Positions 8,417 to 15,629 of a DNA stretch of 40,575 nt are shown here, piece by piece. The stretch lies in assembly GCF_900411315.1 (NCBI RefSeq), contig NZ_LS990887.1:713663-754237 (forward strand), written 5' to 3'. Made by a program: the position numbers and the translations under genes. The notes below the pieces were generated by a model. The model saw only the letters and a list, made by a program, of their open reading frames with translations, had not been told where the DNA came from and searched no databases. The stretch's first letter is position 1. Every line of letters begins with the position of its first letter. This stretch comes from Corynebacterium senegalense. GTDB lineage: Bacteria > Actinomycetota > Actinomycetes > Mycobacteriales > Mycobacteriaceae.

Positions 8417-8424
8417 TCGCGGGC

Positions 8425-8787
8425 CTAACGGGGCGAGCGCTTGATGCTCTCGATCTTCTTCCCGCGCGCGAGCTCGTCCACGACCTTGTCCATCCAGCGG
8501 ATCTTCTGCATCAGGGGGTCGGCAACCTCCTCCACGCGCACCCCGCACACCACTCCGGTGATGAGCTCAGCGTGTGGGGTGAGGCGCGGGGCGGAGGCGA
8601 AGAACTCGCGCAGGTTCTGCCCGGACTCGGCGGCGGCGTGCAGGCCGTCCGCGCTGTGTCCGGTGAGCCAGCCCAGGACGTCGTCTAGCTCTGCCCTGGT
8701 CTTGCCCTTCCGCTCGACCTTAGCGAGGTAGTTGGCGTAGATGTCGCCGAACCGGTAGGCGAAGACCCGCTCGAGTTTGTCGTTCAT
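8425..8787 (-). CDS. DUF2200 family protein
   Basis: A 120-residue protein that I recognise as DUF2200. The N-terminal block RVFAYRFGDIYANYLAKVERKGKT and the conserved LGWLTG, GVVCGVRVEEVADPLMQKIRWMDK and VDELARGK segments follow the family pattern. It is soluble, without signal peptide. No biochemical function is established for the family. Start ATG at 8787 has TAAGGT at 8795-8800, 7 nt upstream, and no RBS. It lies between the DASS transporter and YihY genes on the same strand. Confidence 0.85.
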   Translation of the reverse strand: MNDKLERVFAYRFGDIYANYLAKVERKGKTRAELDDVLGWLTGHSADGLHAAAESGQNLREFFASAPRLTPHAELITGVVCGVRVEEVADPLMQKIRWMDKVVDELARGKKIESIKRSPR

Positions 8788-8791
8788 GTCC

Positions 8792-8811
8792 CCGACCTTA
8801 ACCGACCTTAA
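8792..8811. repeat. Two perfect tandem 10-bp repeats carrying the DUF2200 -10 element
   Basis: CCGACCTTAA occurs twice in direct succession (8792-8801 and 8802-8811). On the minus strand each unit contains TTAAGGT, so the TAAGGT hexamer proposed as the DUF2200 leaderless -10 is duplicated exactly 10 bp apart. It also fills most of the gap between the DASS stop codon and the DUF2200 start. Confidence 0.7.
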
Positions 8812-8818
8812 CCGCTGG

Positions 8819-10345
8819 CTAGACCAGGCCGATCCAGTGCCAGTAGGTGGCGGAGAGCAGCAGCACGAGGAGGTAGCCCACGATCGTCAGCGGGATGCCC
8901 GTCTTGAGGAACTGCTTGGTCGTGAACGCGCCCGTGCCGTAGGCCAGCATGTTCTGCGGCGCCGAGATGGGCAGCAGGAAGCCGAAGCAGATGACGAACT
9001 GCTGGATGATGACGAACCCGATGCCGCCGTTCGGCACGTCGAGCGTGGAGGCCAGGGCAATGAACACGGGGATCAGCGCGGAGGCCAGTGAGGTCGCCGA
9101 GGCGAAGCCGAGGTGGATCAGGATGTTGAACAGGGACACAATCGCGATGGTGGCGAGGATCGGCATTCCGGCCAGGCCCAGGAGGCCGAAGGTCTGCTCG
9201 GACAGCCACGAGGCCGCGCCCGTCTCGAGCAGGAAGGAGCCGAGCGAGATGCCGACCGCGAAGACGATGAGGGTGCCCCAGTTGATGTGCTTCTGCGCGT
9301 ACTTCCAGTCCATCACGCCGACGACCGGCAGCAGCATGATGCCCACTGCCACGAGCGTGATGACGGAGGAGTCGATCGGGTGCAGCACGCCCTCGGTCGC
9401 CCAGAAGGCGAGCAGGGCGACGGCGATGACGGTGAGGCGCTTCTCGGCGCCAGTCATCGGCCCCATCTCGGACAGCTGCTTCTCGACGAGCTCCCTGCCG
9501 CCCTCGATGGCCTCGACCTCGGGCTTGATGGCGGCGCGCATGATGAAATACAGCGCGATGGACATGAGCACCGACCACGGCGCCGCCCAGATGAACCACT
9601 GGCCCCAGGAGACGGTGGTGTTCATCTGGTCCTCGATGAAGCCGATGGCCACGAGGTTCTGCGCCGCGGCCGTCTTGATGCCCACGTTCCACACGGAGAC
9701 CGCCTGGGTGGCGGTGATGATGAGCAGGGCCGAGAGTTTCGAATCGACCGCGAGCCCGAAGGCGGCGACCATGCCGAGGAGGATGGGCACGACGGCGCCG
9801 GCGCGGGCGGTGGCCGAGGGGACGAAGAAGGCGAGGATGATCGAGATGACGATCGCGCCGATGACGATGTTCGAGGTTTTCTCGCCGGCGAACTTCAGCA
9901 CGTAGAGCGCGATGCGGCGGTGCAGGCCGGTCGCCTGCATGGCCGTGGCCAGGGCGAGCGCGGCGGCCACGAGGGCGACCGCGGACGTCGAGAAGCCGCT
10001 CAGCGCCAGCGCGAGGGCTTTGCCGGTGCCGAAGATCTTGTCCGGGTTCTCCGGGTTCGGCGACAGGCCGACGAGCAGCGAGATGAGGCCGATGATGAGC
10101 ACCGAGCTCACCGGGTAGCTCACGGCCTCGGAGACCCACATGATCACCGCGAAGGCGAGCATCCCGAGGGCGATCTGCCCCTGCCACTCGATGGAGTCCA
10201 TCGGGATGAGCAGCACCGCGGCAAGCGCGGCGAAGGCCAGGAAGAACGAGATGAGTTTGGGTGCGGTCAGGGCCTTCGCAGGTTCTTTCTTCTGCTCCTG
10301 CGCGGGCGGGTTGGGGGTCGTCCCCTTGTCCAGTGCCGTGCTCAC
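8819..10345 (-). CDS. DASS-family (SLC13) anion/dicarboxylate transporter
   Basis: A 508-residue permease of the divalent anion:sodium symporter family, which imports succinate, malate, tartrate or related anions. A 30-residue hydrophilic N-terminus precedes about 11-12 hydrophobic segments arranged as two related halves. The two substrate/Na+ loop regions are recognisable at PSATARAGAVVPI and LPISAPQNMLAYGTG, the latter being the usual family signature near the C-terminus. GTG at 10345 follows GAGGGAG about 8 nt upstream. The intergenic 10346-10448 is AT-rich and probably holds its promoter (minus-strand TAATACC and TTAAAAT are -10 candidates). Whether it prefers C4-dicarboxylates or another anion cannot be decided. 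Confidence 0.9.
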   Translation of the reverse strand: MSTALDKGTTPNPPAQEQKKEPAKALTAPKLISFFLAFAALAAVLLIPMDSIEWQGQIALGMLAFAVIMWVSEAVSYPVSSVLIIGLISLLVGLSPNPENPDKIFGTGKALALALSGFSTSAVALVAAALALATAMQATGLHRRIALYVLKFAGEKTSNIVIGAIVISIILAFFVPSATARAGAVVPILLGMVAAFGLAVDSKLSALLIITATQAVSVWNVGIKTAAAQNLVAIGFIEDQMNTTVSWGQWFIWAAPWSVLMSIALYFIMRAAIKPEVEAIEGGRELVEKQLSEMGPMTGAEKRLTVIAVALLAFWATEGVLHPIDSSVITLVAVGIMLLPVVGVMDWKYAQKHINWGTLIVFAVGISLGSFLLETGAASWLSEQTFGLLGLAGMPILATIAIVSLFNILIHLGFASATSLASALIPVFIALASTLDVPNGGIGFVIIQQFVICFGFLLPISAPQNMLAYGTGAFTTKQFLKTGIPLTIVGYLLVLLLSATYWHWIGLV

Positions 10346-10448
10346 GGCATACTCCCTCAGTAGAAATTGGTATTACTTAGGATTTTAATAGCTGAAGGCT
10401 GTGATAGCCCAGTTTCCGCGGCATGACGGCGGTCACTGCCGGCGGCGC

Positions 10449-10454
10449 TACACT
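10449..10454 (+). promoter_or_regulatory. -10 element, leaderless promoter of the 10461 gene
   Basis: TACACT, then 6 nt, then ATG at 10461. No RBS lies between. This supports the ATG at 10461 rather than the in-frame ATG at 10401. Confidence 0.55.
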
Positions 10455-10460
10455 TTTCGC

Positions 10461-10859
10461 ATGGGTTTCCTGGACACGGTCCGCGCGTTCCTCCGCGGCG
10501 ACTCCCCCGCTCCCCTGGTCGACTACCCGGAGCATTTCCGGCAGGTGGAGGTGGGCACGCTCAGCGTGCACACGGCCAACCTCTCCCCCGACACGGACGA
10601 GAAGCTGGTGATCATCACCCTGTCCTCCCTCGAGCCCCTCAGGCTTCTCGACGCCCCAGTGCGCCTCACCTCCCCCGGGCAGCGCGCCGTCACGTTTGTC
10701 CCGGTGGACACGCGCTCCGACCCGGCCCTGGACCCGAACCTGGGCTGGATCGTCCCGGTGACCCCGGAGACCGCGGCCGAGCTGCGGGCCCTGCCCGCCG
10801 GCCCGGGGGCGCACGAGCTGTCCTCGCTCCACGTGGGCATCGCCGTGGAGGGAGACTGA
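10461..10859 (+). CDS. Hypothetical protein, 132 residues
   Basis: Not recognised. A soluble, acidic 132-residue protein starting MGFLDTVRAFLRG, without signal peptide or membrane segment. It is predicted to be mostly beta strands (VEVGTLSVHTANL, KLVIITLSSLEPL, VTFVPVDT) and ends with GAHELSSLHVGIAVEGD. Strong codon bias and a leaderless promoter at the chosen ATG support a real gene. It is divergent from the DASS transporter gene (115 nt apart) and ends 1 nt before the HNH remnant on the other strand. Confidence 0.7.
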   Translation: MGFLDTVRAFLRGDSPAPLVDYPEHFRQVEVGTLSVHTANLSPDTDEKLVIITLSSLEPLRLLDAPVRLTSPGQRAVTFVPVDTRSDPALDPNLGWIVPVTPETAAELRALPAGPGAHELSSLHVGIAVEGD

Positions 10860-10860
10860 C

Positions 10861-11410
10861 TCAGGCGGAGTCCTCGAACAGGGGCGGGTCGTGCACGCGC
10901 TGCCCCGGGGCGCGCCGATAGTGGTAGGTTGCCGTTTCCCGGGCGGGCCCGCCGCGGGCGGGGTGGTGCCTCACTGCCCCGGTCCGGGAGTCCTTGGTGA
11001 AATACCCTTTCCCGCCCGCGCCGTCGCGGCGGTCGTTGTTGCAGCGGTGGTGCTCCCGGCACAGGAGGATGAGGTTGTCGAGAGAGGTTTCCCCTCCGTC
11101 CAGATAGGAGCGCAGGTGGTGTACCTCGAGCTCGATGCCGGGCTTCGTGCAGCCGTGCCAGGCGCAGACCCACTGCATGGCGAGCAGGACGATGCCCTGC
11201 TCGATGCTGGCGAAGCGCGCCCTGCCGAGCGAGAGCGGAACAGCCGTGGCGGAATCCACCTGCAGCGGGAAACTGTCTCCCACCAGCCCGAGGCGGAGAA
11301 GAACGCGCCGAGGGCCGCCCGGCCCTGCTCGACCTGGTCGACGTGGTGTTCGAGCAACGTCGGCACGGTGTCCCCCTCCCCGCGTGTGATCCTTGGTCCG
11401 TACTTCACAC
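10861..11410 (-). pseudogene. HNH endonuclease (DUF222/13E12-type) remnant
   Basis: The C-terminal half of an HNH nuclease gene of the DUF222-containing type that is abundant in actinobacteria. The intact part reads ARFASIEQGIVLLAMQWVCAW, then the HNH module C-x4-C...LEVHHLRSYLDGGETSLDNLILLCREHH (E-x-HH, N and HH positions visible). Upstream, VPTLLEHHVDQVEQGRAALGAFF continues the family in another frame. One missing G near 11287-11290 (minus strand TCGGGCTGG) accounts for the shift. A TAG stop lies just before about 11410, and the N-terminal 200 or more residues are gone. It is therefore a truncated, frameshifted remnant; the 140-residue piece from GTG 11283 might still be translated but would lack most of the protein. 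Confidence 0.7.
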
Positions 11411-11481
11411 GCTACCGGGCGGGTCAGACATGACCCTGCCGTTATTCGAAGACTTGTTCGACCATCGGTCGGATGCCAGCC

Positions 11482-13134
11482 CTACAGCACCCCGAGCGCC
11501 TCCCCCACCCTCTTGCCGGAGTGGATGCAGCCGCCGAGGAACGTCCCTTCCAGGGCGTTCTTCCCGTGCATGCCGCCACCGCCGAAGCCGGCGGCCTCAC
11601 CGCAGGCGTAGAGCCCCTCGAACACGGATCCGTCGGCCTGCAGGGCGCGCCCGGACAGGTCGGTCTCGATGCCGCCGAGGGTCTTGCGGGTCAGGACGTG
11701 GAGGCGGATCGCGATGAGCGGGCCCTTCGACCCGTCCAGGAGCCGGTGCGGCGGGTGGACGCGGACGATCTTGTCGCCGAGGAAGTTGCGGGCCATGCGG
11801 ATGTAGTTGACCTGGATGTCCTTGGAGAAGCGGTTCATGGTCTGGGCGTCGCGCTCGATGAGCTGGCTGCGGACGAGGTCGACGTCCATGGGGACGTCGC
11901 CAAGCTTGTTCATGCCCTCGACCAGCTCCTCGACCGTGTCCGCGGTGACCCAGTCGACGCCGTGGTCCTGGAAGGCCTTGATCGGGCCGGGCGTGCCCGA
12001 GGAGAGCTTGCCGGCGAGCTTCTTGAGCGACTTGTCGGTCAGGTCCGGGTTCTGCTCGGAGCCGGAGAAGATGAACTCCTTGTCGGCGATCGACTGGTTG
12101 AGCACGAACCACGAGTAGCCGTGGCCGGTGCGGCCGATGTGGGCCAGCGCGGCGAGGTTATCCGAGCCCGGGAACAGGTGGCTGGGCAGGCGCTTGCCGG
12201 TGGCGTCGAGCCACATCGCGCTGGGCCCGGGGATGATGCGGATGCCGTGGCCGGGCCAAATGGGGTCCCAGTTGATCATGCCCTCGGGGTAGTGCCACAT
12301 GCGGTCGGTGTTGACCAGCTGCGCGCCCGCCTCGGAGGCGATGTCGATGCCGCGCCCGTCGACGAACTCCGGCACGCCCGTCACGAGGTTGTCGGGGCAC
12401 GGACCCCACCTGTCGTCCGGCCAGGTGCGGCGCACCTTCTCCAGGTTCCCGCCGATGCCGCCCGTGGCAACGACGACCGCCGCGCCCCGCAGCTCGAAGG
12501 GCTCGAGCTCCTCGCTATTCGACGCCACACCCCGCGCCCCGGCGTCCTCCACCAGCACCGCGCCGCGCACACCGACGGCGCGCCCGCCCTCGACGATGAT
12601 GTCGTCGACCCGGTGCCGGAAGCGGAACTCCACCTCGCCGCGCGACTCCGCGGCAAGCAGCGGCTCCCGGAACACGCGCACGACCTCGGGGCCGGTGCCC
12701 CAGGTGACGTGGAAGCGGGGCACGGAGTTGCCGTGGCCGGACGCGTCACCCGAGCCGCGCTCGGCCCAGCCGATGGTGGGCAGGACGCGCAGCCCGAGGT
12801 CCCTGAGGTAGCCGTGCATCTCGCTGGCCGCGAAGCGGACGTACTCGCGGCCCCACTTGCGGGGCCACTCGTCGTGCTCGGCGTCGTCGTAGTCGGCGGA
12901 GTTCTCCCAGTCCATCCAGGCGAGCTCCTCGGTGTCCTTGACCCGCATCATGCCCTGCTCGGGCGAGCCGACCATGAACAGCCCTCCCAGCGACCAGAAG
13001 GCCTGGCCGCCGAGGTTGGCGCGGCTCTCCTGCTCCACGAAAATGACCCTGCGCCCCGCCTTGGACGCCTCGTACCCGGCGACCAGGCCGGACAGGCCCG
13101 CGCCGACGATGATGACCGGATTGTTAGTTTTCAT
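11482..13134 (-). CDS. FAD-binding dehydrogenase (fumarate reductase/KstD-like flavoprotein)
   Basis: A 550-residue flavoprotein oxidoreductase. The N-terminus has the Rossmann dinucleotide fold VIIVGAGLSGLVAGYEASKAG with acidic end VEQE, and a second FAD block lies near GGAFW-like GGQAFWSLGG. The conserved ATGGIGGN and the C-terminal YACGEAAGFGGGGMHGKNALEG complete the FAD_binding_2 family. It resembles the actinobacterial proteins usually named FAD-binding dehydrogenase (Mycobacterium tuberculosis Rv0785-like), related to 3-ketosteroid dehydrogenases, but the substrate is unproven. Start ATG at 13134 has TATCGT at 13142-13147, 7 nt upstream, and no RBS. It is divergent from sqdB (155 nt). 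Confidence 0.88.
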   Translation of the reverse strand: MKTNNPVIIVGAGLSGLVAGYEASKAGRRVIFVEQESRANLGGQAFWSLGGLFMVGSPEQGMMRVKDTEELAWMDWENSADYDDAEHDEWPRKWGREYVRFAASEMHGYLRDLGLRVLPTIGWAERGSGDASGHGNSVPRFHVTWGTGPEVVRVFREPLLAAESRGEVEFRFRHRVDDIIVEGGRAVGVRGAVLVEDAGARGVASNSEELEPFELRGAAVVVATGGIGGNLEKVRRTWPDDRWGPCPDNLVTGVPEFVDGRGIDIASEAGAQLVNTDRMWHYPEGMINWDPIWPGHGIRIIPGPSAMWLDATGKRLPSHLFPGSDNLAALAHIGRTGHGYSWFVLNQSIADKEFIFSGSEQNPDLTDKSLKKLAGKLSSGTPGPIKAFQDHGVDWVTADTVEELVEGMNKLGDVPMDVDLVRSQLIERDAQTMNRFSKDIQVNYIRMARNFLGDKIVRVHPPHRLLDGSKGPLIAIRLHVLTRKTLGGIETDLSGRALQADGSVFEGLYACGEAAGFGGGGMHGKNALEGTFLGGCIHSGKRVGEALGVL

Positions 13135-13141
13135 GCGCGAA

Positions 13142-13147
13142 ACGATA
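13142..13147 (-). promoter_or_regulatory. -10 element, leaderless promoter of the FAD dehydrogenase gene
   Basis: Minus-strand TATCGT, 7 nt, then ATG at 13134, with no ribosome binding site. It lies at one edge of the 155-nt divergent region shared with sqdB. Confidence 0.5.
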
Positions 13148-13289
13148 CCGAGGCGCCGCGCCGCGCGCGGTGCAAATTGTGCGCCCAGTCGGTTGCCCGG
13201 CGAGTTGCCCCCACGGGCGGTAACGTTGCGGGGAAGGCCGGTGCGCCGGTTTTTCTGTCCTGTGTTCGAGGTTGGTGAAGGGGTTTTTA

Positions 13290-14486
13290 GTGAGGATTGC
13301 AGTTCTTGGCGGAGACGGGTTTTGCGGCTGGCCAGCCTCGTTGCACCTGTCGGACCTCGGCCACGACGTCGTCATCGTGGACAACCTCTCGCGCCGCCGG
13401 ATCGACGAGGAGCTCGGGGCGCAGTCGCTGACCCCGATCGCGACCGTCGAGGAGCGCATCGCCGCGTGGGGGGAGGTCTCGGGCCGCCGCCTGGGCTTCC
13501 GCAACCTCGACGTCGCCCGCGACTTCGATGGCCTGCTCGACTTCCTCACGGAGTTCCGCCCGGACGCCGTGATCCACTTCGCCGAGCAGCGCGCCGCACC
13601 CTACTCCATGAAGAACCAGCGCACGAAGCGCTACACCGTGGACAACAACGTCAACGCCACGCACAACCTCCTCGTCGCGATCGTGGAGTCGGGTCTCGAC
13701 GTCCACGTCGTGCACCTGGGCACCATGGGCGTCTACGGCTACGGCACCGCGGGCATGAAGATCCCCGAGGGCTACCTCGACGTCACCGTGCAGACGGAGG
13801 AGGGGGAGACGGTCGAGCAGCAGATCCTCTACCCCACCAACCCGGGCTCGGTCTACCACATGACCAAGGTGCTCGACCAAAACCTCTTCGCCTACTACGC
13901 CAAGAACGACGAGCTGCGCATCACCGACCTGCACCAGGGCATCATCTGGGGTACCCACACCCCGCAGACGCAGCGCGACGAGCGCCTCATCAACCGCTTC
14001 GACTACGACGGCGACTACGGCACCGTGCTCAACCGCTTCCTCATGCAGGCGGCGGTCGGCTACCCGCTCACCGTGCACGGCACCGGCGGGCAGACCCGCG
14101 CCTTCATCCACATCCGAGACATGGTCAAGTGCATCCAGATCGCGCTCGAAAACCCGCCGGCGCGGGGCGAGCGCGTCAGAATCTTCAACCAGATGACAGA
14201 GACGCACCGGGTCCGCGACCTCGCCGAGCTCGTCGGCCGCATCTCGGGCGCCGAGGTGGCCTACGTGCCGAACCCGCGCAAGGAGTCCGCCGAAAACGAG
14301 CTGCACGTGGCCAACGACACCTTCCTCAGCCTGGGCCTGGAGCCCACCTTCCTCGAGGAGGGGCTGCTGCACGAGGTGGAGGACGTCGCCAAGCGCTGGG
14401 CCGACCGCGCCGACCGCTCCAAGATCCCGGCCCGCTCCCTGTGGACCTCCGCGCAGTCCGAGGGCGTCCCCGCCGGCGAGAAGTAG
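13290..14486 (+). CDS. sqdB: UDP-sulfoquinovose synthase
   Basis: A 398-residue extended SDR that converts UDP-glucose and sulfite to UDP-sulfoquinovose, the head-group donor for the sulfolipid SQDG. The NAD fold opens GGDGFCGWP (residues 7-15) and the second strand ends IVDNLSRRRID. The SQD1/SqdB signature blocks HFAEQRAAPYSMK (97-109), Thr145 in LGTMGVYGYGT, and the Y-x3-K pair Tyr189/Lys193 in GSVYHMTK are all present, as is LHQGIIWGTHTPQT. The GTG at 13290 is favoured: AAGGGG lies about 7 nt upstream and the protein then starts directly at the first strand. A TTG at 13272 would add six residues. The stop abuts the sqdX start, so the two form an operon. SqdB is best known from phototrophs and some rhizobia. 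Confidence 0.93.
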   Translation: MRIAVLGGDGFCGWPASLHLSDLGHDVVIVDNLSRRRIDEELGAQSLTPIATVEERIAAWGEVSGRRLGFRNLDVARDFDGLLDFLTEFRPDAVIHFAEQRAAPYSMKNQRTKRYTVDNNVNATHNLLVAIVESGLDVHVVHLGTMGVYGYGTAGMKIPEGYLDVTVQTEEGETVEQQILYPTNPGSVYHMTKVLDQNLFAYYAKNDELRITDLHQGIIWGTHTPQTQRDERLINRFDYDGDYGTVLNRFLMQAAVGYPLTVHGTGGQTRAFIHIRDMVKCIQIALENPPARGERVRIFNQMTETHRVRDLAELVGRISGAEVAYVPNPRKESAENELHVANDTFLSLGLEPTFLEEGLLHEVEDVAKRWADRADRSKIPARSLWTSAQSEGVPAGEK

Positions 14487-15620
14487 ATGCGCATCGCCCT
14501 GTTCACCGAGGTCTTCCTGCCGAAGATCGACGGGGTGGTCACACGCGTGACCCGCACCCTCGACCAGCTCGCCGAGATGGGCCACGAGGTCCTCGTCTTC
14601 GCCACCGGCAACCCGCCCGCCGAATACGCCGGCTTCGAGGTGGTGCGCGTGCCCTCCCTGCCGTTCTGGCCGGTCTACCCCGAGATCCACTTCGGGCTGC
14701 CCGACCCACGCGTGGCGTGGCGCCTCGCCCGCTTCTCCCCCGACGTCGTGCACGCGGTCAACCCCATGTGGACGGCGGGCTTCAGCTCGCTCTACGCCCA
14801 CGCCCGCGGCATCCCGGTGGTCGCCTCCTTCCACACCGACGTCCCCGAGTACACGGTGCGCCTCGGCATCCCCTGGGTCAAGCCCATCGCGGAATGGGGA
14901 CTGCGCCTGTTCCACACGCGCGCCCGCGCCAACCTCGTCACCTCCGCGCCGATGCTGGAGAAGGCGGCGGGCTACGGAATGGGGGACCTCGAGCTGTGGC
15001 CGAAGGCTGTGGACACGGTGGGATTCTCCCCCGAGCTACGCTCCCGCGAGGCGCGGTCGCTGCTCAGCGACGGCCACCCCGACGCGCCGCTGGTCACCTA
15101 CGTCGGCCGCATTTCCGCCGAAAAGGACGTCGAACGCACCCTCGGGATCATGGAGGAGGTCCGCAGCCGCGTCCCGGGCGCGAGGCTCGCGCTCGTCGGC
15201 GAGGGCCCCCAGTACGCCCAGCTGCGCGAGCGGATGAAGCGCGACTGGATCACCTTCACCGGCTACCTCTCCGGCGCCGACCTCGCGGCCGCCTTCGCCT
15301 CCGGCGACGTCTTCCTCTTCCCCTCCACGACGGAAACACTGGGGTTTGTGGCCCTGGAGTCCTTCGCCTCCGGAGTGCCCGTGGTCGGGGCGCGGGCGGG
15401 CGGCGTGCCCTTCGTCATCGACGACGGCACGACGGGTTTCCTCGTCGAGCCCGAGCTGCCCGACTCGGCCTGGGCCGAGCGCGTCGCTCAGCTGCTTGAC
15501 GACGCCCCACTGCGCGCCCGGATGGCCCACGCCGCGCGCGAGGAGGCGCAGCGCTGGTCCTGGCGGGCCTCGACCGAGAAGCTGGTCGAGGTCTACCGGG
15601 GCGCCACTGGGGCGTCGTAA
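14487..15620 (+). CDS. sqdX: Sulfoquinovosyltransferase-type GT4 glycosyltransferase
   Basis: A 377-residue GT-B glycosyltransferase of family GT4. The N-terminus MRIALFTEVFLPKIDGVVTR and the segment LELWPKAVDTVGF (168-180) match what I recall of cyanobacterial SqdX and plant SQD2, which transfer sulfoquinovose from UDP-sulfoquinovose to diacylglycerol. The donor-binding lysine region VGRISAEKDV (206-215) and the E-x7-E motif Glu283/Glu291 in TETLGFVALES are intact. There is no signal peptide; the enzyme is probably membrane-associated on the cytosolic side. ATG at 14487 follows the sqdB TAG with no gap, so translation is coupled. An alternative is an alpha-mannosyl or glucuronosyl diacylglycerol transferase (PimB/MgtA group), but the pairing with sqdB strongly favours sulfolipid. 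Confidence 0.88.
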   Translation: MRIALFTEVFLPKIDGVVTRVTRTLDQLAEMGHEVLVFATGNPPAEYAGFEVVRVPSLPFWPVYPEIHFGLPDPRVAWRLARFSPDVVHAVNPMWTAGFSSLYAHARGIPVVASFHTDVPEYTVRLGIPWVKPIAEWGLRLFHTRARANLVTSAPMLEKAAGYGMGDLELWPKAVDTVGFSPELRSREARSLLSDGHPDAPLVTYVGRISAEKDVERTLGIMEEVRSRVPGARLALVGEGPQYAQLRERMKRDWITFTGYLSGADLAAAFASGDVFLFPSTTETLGFVALESFASGVPVVGARAGGVPFVIDDGTTGFLVEPELPDSAWAERVAQLLDDAPLRARMAHAAREEAQRWSWRASTEKLVEVYRGATGAS

Positions 15621-15629
15621 AGCGGGCTT

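Noticed and set aside
11459..11471. CGACC-ATC-GGTCG hairpin after the FAD dehydrogenase stop
   Set aside because: Five-base stem, 3-nt loop and no T tract on the relevant strand; too weak to call a terminator.
13238..13254. CCGG-TGCG-CCGG followed by TTTTT, terminator-like, before sqdB
   Set aside because: The stem has only 4 strong pairs and lies about 35 nt upstream of the sqdB start with no gene ending into it. An attenuator is possible but unsupported.
12932..15499. 855-codon open frame on the plus strand overlapping the FAD gene, sqdB and sqdX
   Set aside because: It is an off-frame reading of sqdB and sqdX with long Arg/Pro/Ala repeats and no conserved motif.
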